NCBI RefSeq assembly: GCF_032854445.1
Contig: NC_088307.1
Coordinates: forward strand, 17,372,017-17,436,016
Source of the DNA: Liolophura sinensis
Lineage: Eukaryota > Mollusca > Polyplacophora > Chitonida > Chitonidae
Length of the DNA stretch: 64,000 nucleotides
Reading direction: 5' to 3'
The notes below the pieces were generated by a model. It did no database searches, had not been told where the DNA came from, and saw only the letters and a program-made list of their open reading frames with translations. Positions 12,355 to 23,720 of this stretch are shown one piece after another. The translations under genes were made by a program, and so were the position numbers. Each line of letters starts with the position of its first letter. Within the stretch, counting starts at the first letter, position 1.

Positions 12355-14257
12355 AAAACCATGCTATCACTGCATTTGAATTTCACGGCACGTTTTTGTC
12401 TTTTCTTTTTCTCTCTTTTTTTTTATTTTGAATGCCTTACACCAAGAAATGTTCCATAAACAGAACGTTTCGGTCTTGGCTATGTTCCTGTTTTGTGGGG
12501 TGAACGCGGCGTGTGTGTTGAATATCGGAAAAACTCAACATAATCATGGAAAGTTCGTCCAATTTGTTTCGAAGGTCGACACAAACATTTCACAAAAATA
12601 GACGTGTTTTCCCATTGCGCCCTGTATCACTTGACCAACAACATTAGTGTCTGTCTGTGTGCGTGTGTGTTTGTGTGCGTGTGCGCGTGTGTGTGCGTCC
12701 GTGTGCGCGTGTGCGTGCGTGCGTGTGTAACCGGAATCTGGTCGCAATCATTAAATCACGGATTGTCCTTTACACCTTGGATTTGTTTCAAGCTGACACC
12801 GCGTATTACTAGTATTTAAATTACAAATTCTTACTTTCGTCTAATCTTATTCATGACATGTATTCAATGTTGTTTTTTTGTGTGAGGAGGTTTTCCTTAA
12901 ATCGTTCATTTGTTTCATTGTACTTTTTGTTGACTTCGTTTGTATGTTGGCAACGAAAAGCGTTGCTAACAGAGGAAAGTTGTATATAGGATTTTTAGAA
13001 CAATTTTGTTATATATTTCAATCTTATCTGTTCAAGGGAAGCCAACTGTTTGGGCAGCAGTCGATTATCATGCCGAAAAATACGTCAGTTCAATTAAATT
13101 AATAATTGTCACTGCATATAATGAAATACAGTATTTTCATATTGTATGTATATTCATTCCCTTATCCCCTGAGAGATAAACAAGGAAAGTACCATGATTG
13201 CTTATTTAGAGCATGTTGTATGACCCCATGGCAGATTTAATCCAAGGGTCTTCCGCTACTGCAGTTTGCCAGTAAACAATAATAGCACGGATATTACAAC
13301 ATATATTTTCCCTTTGATATAGATATATTTTGTGATATTTTCTGACATTCTTGTTTCAAGTTATTCATTGGCTATTATTGATTTTAATTGTCAGCTTTTG
13401 TAAATAAATATTTACGTCCAATTCATGAAAAAAAAAATTCTTTCAAGGCATGAATGGTACCCGCTGAAAGTAATCAGGACAAAATTGTTGGTCTTCATCC
13501 GTACTTGAATTTATACACTGATAATTCCGGGGGACGAGCAATATCTGGGAAGTTATTCTCAGCTTATCCACTTATCCAAAACCTTACTGCTATACATGTA
13601 TGCGTTCAGTGGAAGGCTCCTTCGTTACTATAGTGTTCACAAGACCGGTGTCTCGAAAAGTATGTATGCCAGAAAACTAAAGCGTTAACTTTCGTGTAAG
13701 ACTCAAATAAACTTTAAGCACCTGGTATCTCTGTAAGGAGAGTAACTGCTTTATTTTTTGCTTGTTAAATACCATTTTAATAGCCTTTCAAATACGATGA
13801 TGACCAGTTTTACGGGTGAAGGAAATCAAACAGCCCATACAAAGGCGTCTCTCTAGCTGTAGTAACCACAAATATATTTGAGACATTTCTGACATAGTAC
13901 GCATACGCCGACATAATACAAAGGCACCGTTATATATGCACATGAAGGCTACTTGTTATAATGTCATAAAATCGTGCTGGATTATGCACCTAAAGGCCTA
14001 CTTACGGCACCATGATGGTATCATGATACGCGCATCCTGAGTAGATGCTACGCCTGTGATTTACAACTCTATCTTACCATAGTAATGCAAACTATACGAT
14101 GTAAACTATGTACGTAAGATACAAAACAATACTTTAAAGAGGCTATTACCGGAGATTTTTGCCAAAAATCAAATTCTAAGGGTTGAAAAAGCCGCAGTGT
14201 CAATTTTACGAAGTTTATTACCGTACCGACTTTGAACGGTAACACGTGCAGCGGTAG
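12355..14257. other. No gene seen; contains a GT microsatellite
   Basis: AT-rich sequence between two TRANK1-like segments. A (GT)n / GTGC tract lies at 12646-12728. A stretch at 14130-14200 ('ggagatttttgccaaaaatc') resembles the arm of the foldback element at 39912-40228. Confidence 0.5.
12646..12728. repeat. (GT)n-rich microsatellite
   Basis: About 80 bp of alternating GT with CG interruptions. Confidence 0.93.
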
Positions 14258-14560
14258 ACCCTTTTGCTCTATTCGGGATCTTTTTGTACATGACCTCATT
14301 TAAAATAGTTCGAAGATTACTCGAGGTAGCTTTTTATAATGTTTTTTTTTTGTTTTGTTTTTTCATTCAAAGTGCCACAGAGCCGTAAAAGTGACAAAAG
14401 GAAAAAAAAATTTTTGGAAGAAAGAAAAAAAATTACATGGTGAAAAAAAAAATTCTTTTGGGAGAGGAAATATTTTTTAAGCCCTGACTGTAAAGTCGGG
14501 GTCCTGAGTATACAAGTCTGGACCTCGAGTTTAAAAGTCGAAAGTTTCATTTATAAGGCG
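14258..14560. mobile_element. Duplicated segment copy 2 plus MITE half
   Basis: The left 195 bp repeat 11173-11370. The sequence then continues into the internal part of the MITE family ('ctgtaaagtcggggtcc', 'tttaaaagtcgaaag'), so this copy reaches further into the element than copy 1. Confidence 0.7.
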
Positions 14561-15160
14561 GCGGTCGGTTATGTTGGAGGAAGCCAAAGCGCTCGGGATG
14601 AACCACCATAGCTTTGGCAAGTTACTGGCGCACTTTCACGAATGTGACGTACAGACTTGCATGACAACATTGGTGGAAGACAAGTGGTCCTCAACGGACG
14701 TGCGTGAACGTCTCCAAAAATGTCGAAAGTATGCAAATTTCGTGTCCCACGCCGAGTTTCTCGTGTATCTTAGGGACTGCAGAGGAAACACCTTTAACCA
14801 ACTTAACCACGGACCTTTCCCACCAATCAGGTCAGCGGATATGATTCAACCAATCAAAACACCGCGCTCTCCTTGCAGCAGGTGCTCAAAGTATTACCAG
14901 AACAGTTCAGTGACACCCCGCAAATACAAGAGTTAGACAGACGAAGTTGAAGGAACAACGCAGTGATAATATGAAAATATATATTCAGTAAGATTGATGA
15001 CACAATAGTGTATAAACTGTGAAAATTTTCTAACTCTTGGAGAAAACAGTGGCACAAATCGGAACATGCTCTTGGGAATCGTTTATATTATTCTTGTAAA
15101 CTTGTAAATACAATAATGTGTAAATAAATATGATTCTCTAAAAGCGGTTAAAGATTTCTG

Positions 15161-15875
15161 ACTAAAATCGGCTCCCAGCTCTTAATTCTTTCACTTACCA
15201 TTTTTCCTTCCAGCTCAATTTTTATGAAAAATTTTAGTTTTAATTAAATTTAGTATTCCTGTTCCCATGACATGCCTCATTCCTATCCCTTTTGGCCATT
15301 CCTCCTCGCTATTCAGGGTCCCATTTGACCCAGGTCACCATTCCTTATTTCCTGCTGGCACACCTGTATACCTAGGTACTTACTCCCAATGCTTGCGAGC
15401 TGTCTGTATGCCCTGAATATGAGAGTGGCCCTCACACACCGCTCCCCAGGGGTTTACGGACAACCCAATGCCGCGCCAGGGACCCCCAGGGCACCTCTCA
15501 CACACTCTGGGTTTACGGGCAAATCAATGCCGCGCCAGTGACCCTCCATCCACACACCCACTCCACCACCCTCACATATCAAGACATACAACAACCCAAC
15601 AGATCAATGGATCTAAGGAACTAAGTACACAGAATGGCTAATCAGAAAAAAGGAAAGGAAAGTTGAAACTTTGGGACCTGTGAATTTAGAGTCAGCACCG
15701 TCCAAACAGGGAAGGAACTGAGGTCACGGGGACCAGGAAAAGGAATTTTGAGTCCAAAACTAGGATTTTAAGTGTGTGTCAAAACTTTGAAAAGTCAAGG
15801 AATTTACGAAACCAAGTCAATACGGAGGCCCGCGAGTTGGTAGCAAGGCCAGAACTGGGAGCTGATTTTAGTTTT
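15161..15875. mobile_element. Non-autonomous DNA transposon with terminal inverted repeats
   Basis: ACTAAAATCGGCTCCCAGCT at about 15162-15181 is mirrored by the reverse complement ending near 15873 ('aactgggagctgattttagt'). The roughly 710-bp interior has no open frame and contains a short direct repeat at 15430-15545 built on 'caatgccgcgccag'. Confidence 0.75.
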
Positions 15876-16426
15876 GCATTTTAGGTGGATGTTTTATAGA
15901 CTGCGGGATGAATTAATGGCGCTGGCCCGGACGAGATGCACAGCCGAAAAGTCGTCGTATGAAGGAGCCCAACCTCTTCTTGAATGAGCGGGTCTTTGGC
16001 AGAATGGCAACATTGGACTCTGTAAATAATGAAGAAAACCAAAATCATTAGCAAGTCTTATAAATCCTCACTGAACAAAGAACTTTTATTATAATTCCTA
16101 ACATATCTAATACATTATGATGTCTCTTCGCCTTATTGTTTTTTAGATGTGACAACACAGATTTTGAGTAATTGCAAACCAGTGACGTCTAAGAAATGAT
16201 TATTAACATCACTAATTGTGCTTAAGCCATGATGCTAGGGAATGTGTAGTGTGCTGCTATTTAAGCATTAACATGGACAGTTTGAAAAGACGTAGGATTT
16301 TACGTCCTGTATAAATGTGACATTTTGCTGACTGTCACAGTGCTGTCGCTGCTCTGGTTTTATTTTACATACTGCTGTCCTTTATATTGCTATGGCCAAA
16401 CTTGAAGTCTTAATCCAAAGGTTTTG
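15876..16426. other. 3' flank of the minus-strand gene
   Basis: No gene on either strand. It should hold the 3' untranslated region of the repeat-tailed gene, read right to left. Confidence 0.5.
16358..16363 (-). terminator. Candidate polyadenylation signal AATAAA
   Basis: AATAAA on the minus strand, about 64 nt past the stop codon of the repeat-tailed gene. Placed by motif and position only. Confidence 0.4.
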
Positions 16427-19400
16427 TTAACCTTGTCTAAGGTGAGTAAATTGTATACGTAATTTGAAGACAAAAATATTGGATTTACCGGATCGTTTAG
16501 GCTCGTCCAAGACAGAAATGGATGAGGATGAGAATTCCTCAACAGACACGGAGGGTGATCCATAGTCCTCACAAGACACAGAGGGTAACCCATAGTCCTC
16601 ACAAGACACAGAGGGTAACCCATAGTCCTCACAAGACACAGAGGGTAATCCATAGTCCTCACAAGACACAGAGGGTAACCCATAGTCCTCACAAGACACA
16701 GAGGGTGATCCATATTCCTCAACAGACACGGAGGGTGATCCATATTCCTCAACAGACATGGAGGGTGACTCATATTCCTCAAAAGACACGGAGGATGACC
16801 CACATTCCTCAGAAGACACGGAGAGTGATCCACATTCCTCAATAGACACGGAGGGTGATACGTATTCCTCTTGTGGTGGTACGTATTCCTCCTCAACAGA
16901 CACAGAAAGTGATCCACATTCCTCAGAAGATACGGAGAGTGATCCACATTCCTCAATAGACACGGAGGGTGATACGTATTCCTCTTGTGGTGGTACGTAT
17001 TCCTCTTCAACAGACACAGAAAGTGATCCACATTTTTCTTCTTTCTGAAAGCCACATTTTTATTTAATCACAACATTGTATTATTATTTAGAATAAAACT
17101 GTACATAATGCAACAACTCTTGGTATTTTAGGCTACGCTGTTAAACATGTAAATGTAACTCTCCGGTTTCTTCCTCCCATCTTCGCCGTCATATATACGT
17201 TTCAGCACGACATTAAACACCAAGGCCACGGTAGGTTGGCGTTTCCATGGTTCGGTCACGTAACTGCTCCCCTCTTCCTTCAGATAATTTTTGCAGATAA
17301 ATAAAACGTTTTGTCAGTGATGCAAACCCTGTGAGCGATTGATCATTTGTGTGTTTAGTTTGCCGCCTTTTCAGATTGTTTTTATCCTCACTACAGACAA
17401 AACGTAACTTAACTTCATGTACATTTATTACTGACATCTTGTTCTGACGTAATTTTTTCGCTAATCATGCAGCACGCGCTCATTTGTATACTGCTCTATG
17501 TAAGAGCAGACCTCTCACCTTCATGACAGGGTACCCTTCTGCGCATGTCTCGATGTGGTTGTGATCAACAGGAATTGTCTTTGCTTTCTCAAAAATCTTG
17601 TCGAACAAAACTTCGATACAGTCCGCTGAAGCAAGATTTGTAATGACGGGTGCATAAAGAATGTTTTAGTCAGGTAACATCGTTATTCAGATGGATTAAA
17701 CTAACAGTCAGTAATAATTAAATTCAAATTAGTACTGAATGCAGATGTGCGCTTTTTCTTTCTTTGTTTCTTTCGAACAAGTGGTGTGTATACCTTCAAG
17801 TTTAATTGCTTGATTTAATCTTTCTGATATTCAGTACCCTGCACGACAAGTTCAACTGAAACATCTTAGAACTTTTCATATGACTCAGGAAAGAATAAAA
17901 TCAGTTTATAATGTTGTGCTTAATGATATCTAACAAGTCAAGACAACTAGAATTTGGCAAACAGCAGTGCACCAAACATGCTGAACACCTAGTAATGCTC
18001 ACCTTCGATTGGAGTGTTCGCCGTGGTGCGGAGGTTGCTGAAATCAGGAGAAGAGAACTGTGGTGTTCTCCAGATGGTGATGTTGGACTCCGGGAATTCT
18101 CTGACAGACATCTGCTGAATCTGTCAATAAAACCGGATTCATTTCATCACTTGTTGTGAAATATCCCCCCCCCCCCCCTCCACCCCAAATAAACACGTTC
18201 CACTAATAAGACAGTATCATCTGTCACAAAAGGGAATCCTTCTAAACGATAGTACAAACCTCCAAAGAATAACCCAAGCCGTGTACCAGCCGTCCTTCCT
18301 AAACTAGCTGACACTACATCAAAGCATAACCGATCCTTCCGATGTATACCCTGTCCTCCCTAAACTAGCTGACACTACATCAAAGCATAACCAATCCTTC
18401 CGATGTATACCCTGTCCTTCCTAAACTAGCTGACACAACATCAAAGCATAACCAATCCTTCCAATGTACATTCCATCCTTTCTAAAGTAGCTGACATTAC
18501 ACCGAAGCATAACGGATCCTTTCAATGTACACTCCGCCCTTCCTTGAGTAGCTGACGCTACACCAAAGTATAAGCGATCCTTCCAGTGTACACTCCGTCC
18601 TTCCAAACCTAACTGACACTATGTACTAAAACATAACTGACCTTTCCAGAAAAATGCACCTCCATTTTATAACTCACCAGCCCGTCAATTCTGTCCAAGT
18701 GATTTAACGGCAGTCCCAGACCCCTGGCATGTTTAGCGTGAGATTCGATCGGAAGGCCTGTGGAATAACAGGTAAAGTCAATGAGAGACAAATGATTGAG
18801 GAAAAAACAACATATGTTAATGAAGAAAACACAATCTTTCCGATCACCAAAGTACATTTTGATCATATTTGGATTTGTGGAACAATATTCAGTTCCTCTC
18901 TTCATAAAATAAAACCAATCGCATTATTCGAGAATGGGTCTCTTTTGCCCGCCGAATGCGGAATCTGGTCCAAGCTGGATTGATCATCGGCCATCCCTAG
19001 CAATATACGAGTACTATATGTTTCTTTGCCAACAAAACGTCATCTCAAAAAACTACACTGAATAATAAACTACACAATCGCAAGAAAGGTACACTATTTA
19101 ATTAAATATATATTTAGGAATAAAATTATAAAAATAAAACATACATGGAGTCTTTACTTACAGATCGTTCGGATGTCCGAATGAAGTTTAGAAAGTTCCT
19201 TTCGTTGTGGGTGCTGAAAACAAATTAAAGTGTCTTTTAAGCCAGATATATGTACGTCAGTCAGGGCACTTGGTGAAATTATTTAACTTAATTATAATTC
19301 CATTATTTGAAGACGGTTGGGGACTGCTTTCCACTGAATACTGATGTGAAATAAATGATACATGTATGTCAGTGTGTAGGTATAAGCTTACAGCAAATGC

Positions 19401-21790
19401 AGTGACGGGTATAACAGTCTATATACTTCTGGTATCTACCATAAAGTAGATGAAGGACATACCTTGGGGCGATGATGCTGCCAATCCTCTGGCCACAAAG
19501 GCACAGGTGTGAATTTTACCTGGTAGACTGAAACAAACAATTACATCACAGATTTTTGACAATGTACATATATATAAAAACAGTTCATATGAAATATTTG
19601 TGAACAGAGACGTATGCCACTCTTACCTCTCTTAAAGAGGTGGTATAAGAGTAAAAAATTGCTGACTATGCAGTTTCTTAACTATAGCTTCATATGTATG
19701 ACAATTTGTATGTTTTGTTTGTAAAATTGTTTTAACAATCTTATATTTACTCACCACACTCGCTGTCTGTCCCCTCTCCCAGCTGACGAAGAGAGAAAAA
19801 CAGTTCCTTGAGGAAGAGCTGCAGAGAAAAAAGGGGGAGAAATATTTTTATCTGATTATACTTGATTTTATTTCTCAGTCTTGTATTCTACGCTTTCTGT
19901 CGACCACCACGTGATATAAGAATTGGACATCACGTTCTCCATGAATTTTAACAAAACATAAGTACAAAACAAAAATTTTTACAGTATTGTATAGTATATA
20001 CATTATAACGCTGAAATTAGCTTTCTGAAAAAATTGTGACACCGTAATTTGTTATCTTTTGAGATATAAAATATAAAATATCCTTTTAAATAAATAAAAT
20101 ATGATTTTGTTGTTGTTTTTTTGACCACTCCGGTATGCGTTCTGTATGAAGCAGAAATTTCACTCATAATGTCATATGTAACTCTGACAATGTCACTGTG
20201 AGTTCAGTATAATACCACTCGGCCAACTCATAAACGCATTATTTAATGCATATCACACGTATGACATACCGAGGATTCATATTCCATCGACTTATCTCCA
20301 GAGAACAGGGATGTAGGCAGCACACCTTTAGGGTAGAAAACCCGGCCCCTCAGGGCCCAGCCCAGACCAAAGCCCAGGCCATCCAGGCACTTCAGCCTGG
20401 GGCCACCAACCAGTATCTCGTAAACCTCTGAGGGGAGGTTCCCGGGGTACCAGTCCCCGTCGTCCGTGGGCTGTGACAAGAAAGCGAAAATACACATAAT
20501 TTTGTGCACATATGAGGCTATATGATGGATCGTACAGAGGGCGACTTGCGACAGAGGAATAAACATAACACACTGGCTTACTTGGTTAAATATTTGGTTA
20601 CACTTTGATTTCATTTTTAGATAGGGCCTATTGCTTATTGGTAAAATTTTTACTTCTCACCTATTTTTTGTTCAATATTTTTTAATTCAGTTATTTTTTA
20701 AGCAGAAGTATTAGAAATATATTACATGTTACAAACTGTTTACCACAGACATGAGTACAATTTTTGTCAGTTCTATGGTATTGTACCTTTCATTACTCCC
20801 CCCCCCCCAAAAAAAAAACCCACCACCCCTCCTCCTGTACCTCAACCACTGCCCCCTTCCTCCTCTTCCCCAACCCCTGACCCAAGCTCTTCATAGCCAT
20901 GTGCATGTCATTAAATATTTTTACCTAAAATCAAACAATCGCTTCACGATTATATACTATACATTTGTCTAATGTACGGAGTCGTAAAAGTGACATGGTG
21001 ACAATAAAATTTTTGGAACAGAAAAAAAAATTATTTGAGGATAAGAAAAAATGACATGGCGAAAAAAAAATTTGGGAAAAAATAAATATTTTTCTTAAGG
21101 TTAGAGTTTAAAAGTCGGGGCCCAGACTTTTAAAGTCGGAGGTTAAAAATTTTTTTTTATTTTTCACTATGTCACTTTTACGGCTCCGTACTGATGTCCT
21201 TTTTCATACAGCTTGTTTCGTGTACTTACTGTAAACATGGCCAGTGTGGGGACCTCCCATCTCCAACCCAGGTGACTGAATAACCTCTTTACAGGAGTCC
21301 AATGTTGGGAGTACACCTGTTTTTCTTCCACCTCAATCTCTTTCTCTGAAGATAAGGTGTGACACTCATAAAACACCTTATTTAAAAATAAAACAGGCTT
21401 TCCACTACCTAACACAGTAACAGATTTAAGTCTTTGTCACTCGACATAATAGCAGATTTCGGGAAAGATATAATTTATCACTCAATTACTCAACAACAAA
21501 TTTCAGGAAATTCGTTTTATCCATTGACATAGTTACTGTAACATACTTCGTGAAACAAGTTTTATCACTTAAAGTAGTAACAAATTTTAGGAAACAAGGT
21601 TTTACTTCTCAACATAGAAACATTTTTCGGGAGTCACGTTATATCACTAAACATTAAAACAGATTTTGGGCAGCGCATGTGCTCGTGTAGATGAAGAACA
21701 TTTTAAAACTTATCTAAGTTTAAAATTAAAAAATTTCTACTAACCCTTCTGCAACTTGGGAGGAAGTCCGTCTCCTCCAATTAATGCCAT
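16427..21790 (-). CDS. Uncharacterised protein, 10 exons, repeat-rich C-terminus
   Basis: Coding exons in transcript order: 21745-21790 (ATG at 21790), 21230-21345, 20270-20470, 19755-19818, 19463-19527, 19162-19213, 18678-18757, 18003-18120, 17519-17625, 16427-17044. All borders are GT-AG and the phases agree at all nine joins, giving 1467 nt and 488 residues. The acceptor at 21807 lies 17 nt before the ATG, so a 5' untranslated exon exists upstream. The first 283 residues are non-repetitive, without an obvious signal peptide or membrane segment. They include 'PTDDGDWYPGNLPSEVYEIL', a Gly-rich 'GLGFGLGWALRGR', 'PVPLWPEDW' and 'HAKHARGLGLPLNHLDRIDG'. The last exon encodes about 200 residues of imperfect 10-residue repeats (consensus near CEDYGLPSVS / VEEYGSPSVS), very acidic and Ser-rich, probably disordered. 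I do not recognise the family. Confidence 0.85.
16530..17040 (-). repeat. In-frame 30-bp tandem repeat inside the last exon
   Basis: Units of 30 bp (plus-strand form 'agacacagagggtaacccat' followed by 'agtcctcaca'), about 16 copies including a longer block near 16850-17035 that is itself duplicated. The unit length is a multiple of three, so the repeat-tailed protein stays in frame when the copy number changes. The plus strand is also open here but lacks splice support. Confidence 0.9.
18165..18180. repeat. Poly-C tract
   Basis: Run of C residues in the intron upstream, in transcript sense, of the exon at 18003-18120. Confidence 0.85.
18285..18625. repeat. Minisatellite, 60-bp unit
   Basis: About 5.5 copies of a unit starting 'ctaaactagctgacactaca' and containing 'aagcataaccgatccttcc'. 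Intronic in the repeat-tailed gene. Confidence 0.93.
20974..21191. mobile_element. MITE family E, complete copy
   Basis: 218 bp bounded by terminal inverted repeats: GTACGGAGTCGTAAAAGTGA at the left, reverse complement of GTACGGAGCCGTAAAAGTGA at the right. The interior is A/T-rich with an 'aaagtcggggcc'-type block. It lies in the second coding intron of the repeat-tailed gene, 38 bp from the donor of exon 2. Confidence 0.88.
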
Positions 21791-21807
21791 AATTGTCTTA
21801 CAATGTG

Positions 21808-22200
21808 CTGGTAATAAAAAAACAATTTCAGTTTAATGAACTAAAAATGTAAAAAAGACGTATTAATGTTTTATACAATTTTGTGTATGGGCCAATGATT
21901 ATCTATAATATTTTTAATAATTTAATAACCACTTCCCCTGTCTAGTTATCATGCATTTAATCTTTATCACGTTTTGGTTATGTTTCAATTTTCTCATACT
22001 TTAAAGTTGTCTGTTAATCCCTTTTGCTTAACTGTCAACAGTTTGTTTATCTCTAGTATTTAATGGGTTATGTTGACTTGAATACCCACCACTCTAAATC
22101 GGAAATTAATTTGCTTTTCCCAGTTCACGTAGAACATTCATGTACAAACGAACATCAGTCAACTTTGCGGTACTGACAGGCACCCGAACTGCGCGATCCT
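21808..22200. other. 5' intron of the minus-strand gene
   Basis: Between the acceptor at 21807 and the candidate 5' exons. No other feature seen. Confidence 0.5.
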
Positions 22201-22252
<52 letters not shown>

Positions 22253-22350
22253 TTACGTCGTACTCAAGTTTATTACACTTACACGAAGGCGGTCAGCTTG
22301 GAAAGAAATCCCAAGACCATACACAGGTTGCTGGCAAACCTTCCAAAGTA
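22200..22350 (-). mobile_element. SINE fragment with (TTTA)n tail
   Basis: The tail 'tttatttatttattta' (22200-22252) is followed by the SINE 3' part in reverse orientation ('cgtactcaag', 'aggttgctgg'). The tRNA-like head is absent. Confidence 0.8.
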
Positions 22351-22495
22351 TGTTACATTGACTATAACATACACTTCATTCACTTTGCATTAACACTTTA
22401 ATTGTATCTAAGCCTACCGCCCTCTCCCTCTCTTTTCAGTTGACACTAATTTTCCACAACTGTAAAGACTAAAAGTAGACTTACGACAAACTTAC

Positions 22496-22645
22496 ATGTT
22501 TCTTTCAGTCTTCTTGACGTATACGTCTTGAACAAAGCCGAACTCAAAATCTGACGTTGCCATAAACAACAGAACTTATGTGACCTGCGCAATAGAGCGC
22601 TTAGGTCATGAGCGATTGTTGACGTCACAATACCAACCAAAGGCC
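22496..22645 (-). promoter_or_regulatory. Candidate 5' untranslated exon and promoter A
   Basis: On the minus strand a good donor (AT|GTAAGTTTG) ends at 22496. Sequence upstream of it includes a CRE-like TGACGTCA at 22620-22627. Coding exon 1 of the repeat-tailed gene begins with an acceptor, so a non-coding first exon is expected hereabouts. Inferred only. Confidence 0.4.
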
Positions 22646-22982
22646 TTTTCTAATACGCTATCTAGGGCGTCACAAAAGCCGAAACAATTTAGGGTAAAGC
22701 AGAAGAATCAATCAATAAAAAAATAAATACAATTTTAGATGTAGGGGGTCATTCGCAGTTCTTTTCAAACTTTGGATAATTCCAGGTTTTCAAATTCATG
22801 TTTGGCTGATGAATAAAGCTTTATAGGCAAAGATGAACGACAGAAACTTTAATAGGCTATTTAACCATATTTATATTTCCCATCAGAAACTATAGGTAAC
22901 TTGAAACTAGCGCCCAGTTACCCCGAAGCTGGTAAAATATATGTACACATATATGTAGGTCTATAACTAATTACAAACTTAC

Positions 22983-23125
22983 ATCTCTCTCTAACGCTGT
23001 ACCTCTTCAGTAAAGGCTGCCGTATACATGTGTACACGCAACGTTCTGACGTTGCTATTGGTATCAGCAGTATAGTGACATGCGCAGTAGAACATCTTGA
23101 TGGCAAACTTTTGTTGGCGTCCTAA
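22983..23125 (-). promoter_or_regulatory. Candidate 5' untranslated exon and promoter B (paralogous to A)
   Basis: Shares with candidate A the donor context (aaacttacat on the plus strand at 22976-22985), the block 'tctgacgttgc' and 'gtgacatgcgcagtagaac' (A has 'gtgacctgcgcaatagag'). A further TGACGTCA lies at 23246-23253. It may be a duplicated first exon and promoter. Confidence 0.35.
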
Positions 23126-23535
23126 ATTAAACCATGCTTCTAGTTCACAAGAGATACATCGTGTTAAATACTGAAAGTATAATAGGTACTTTTATTTTAG
23201 AATTATATGTTGTATGACATTTAATCGAACAGTTTTCCCTGCACATGACGTCATGAATTCAATTAGTGTATGGCTTTCGCTTACTATCAAATGAAAAGTA
23301 GTCTATAAGCCAATTTAGAATTTGACACCACACGATTTCCTCATTCCAAGGGATTTAACGTCTGTATAAATGTAGATTCATTAGTTCCCTTCCATTCCTT
23401 AACTGAAAGTTTGAATCAAACATCAACATTTAATTATAGCATATAATTGTCCATTTCCAGAGGTTTTCAACTTGAAAACCATGAAAAACTGTTCCCGCAC
23501 TCGTCCACTGAGAGAAGAAAAATCGCTTAAGTAAT

Positions 23536-23720
23536 TTTTTTGTTTACGTGATTGATGTTTTACGCCGAACTAAAGAACACTTCACTTACACAACTGCTGC
23601 CCGCATTATGGTGCGCGGAGACCTGGTAGAGACCCAGGGGAAACCCACAACCATCTGCAGCTTGCTGGAAAACTTTCCCAGAACAGAGAGGAAGCTGACC
23701 TGGAACGTCCTCACTGGTCG
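23536..23720 (-). mobile_element. SINE, diverged and truncated
   Basis: Reverse-orientation SINE centre and tail ('attgatgttttacgccgaac', 'gaaacccacaaccatctgca'), lacking a clear tRNA head. Confidence 0.8.

Larger units (their letters stand above)
9865..14940 (+). pseudogene. TRANK1-like C-terminal region, frame-broken remnant
   Basis: Protein-like segments occur in one order on the plus strand but in changing frames: 9880-10130, 10142-10450, 10620-10760, 10786-11045, 11064-11170, 11390-11550, 11550-11650, 11680-12354 and 14571-14936. They suit the helical C-terminal part of TRANK1-type proteins (large helicase-like proteins with TPR and ankyrin repeats). Examples are a 'WLKYCDLK...EYHYAARVL' stretch, 'PSRYISVVRFVDKWF', 'LVSALQRTF' and a final segment starting LEEAKALGM. 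This match is from memory of the family, not an alignment. No ankyrin, TPR or helicase part is in the window. At least six frame changes and an inserted repeat at 11173-11370 argue for a pseudogene. Unpolished long-read assembly errors are the alternative. Confidence 0.5.

Noticed and set aside
16522..17048. Plus-strand acidic repeat protein ('TDTEGDPYSS' units)
   Set aside because: Antisense of the repeat exon. The minus strand has a good acceptor at 17044, a matching phase and a stop, whereas the plus strand has no splice or upstream exon.
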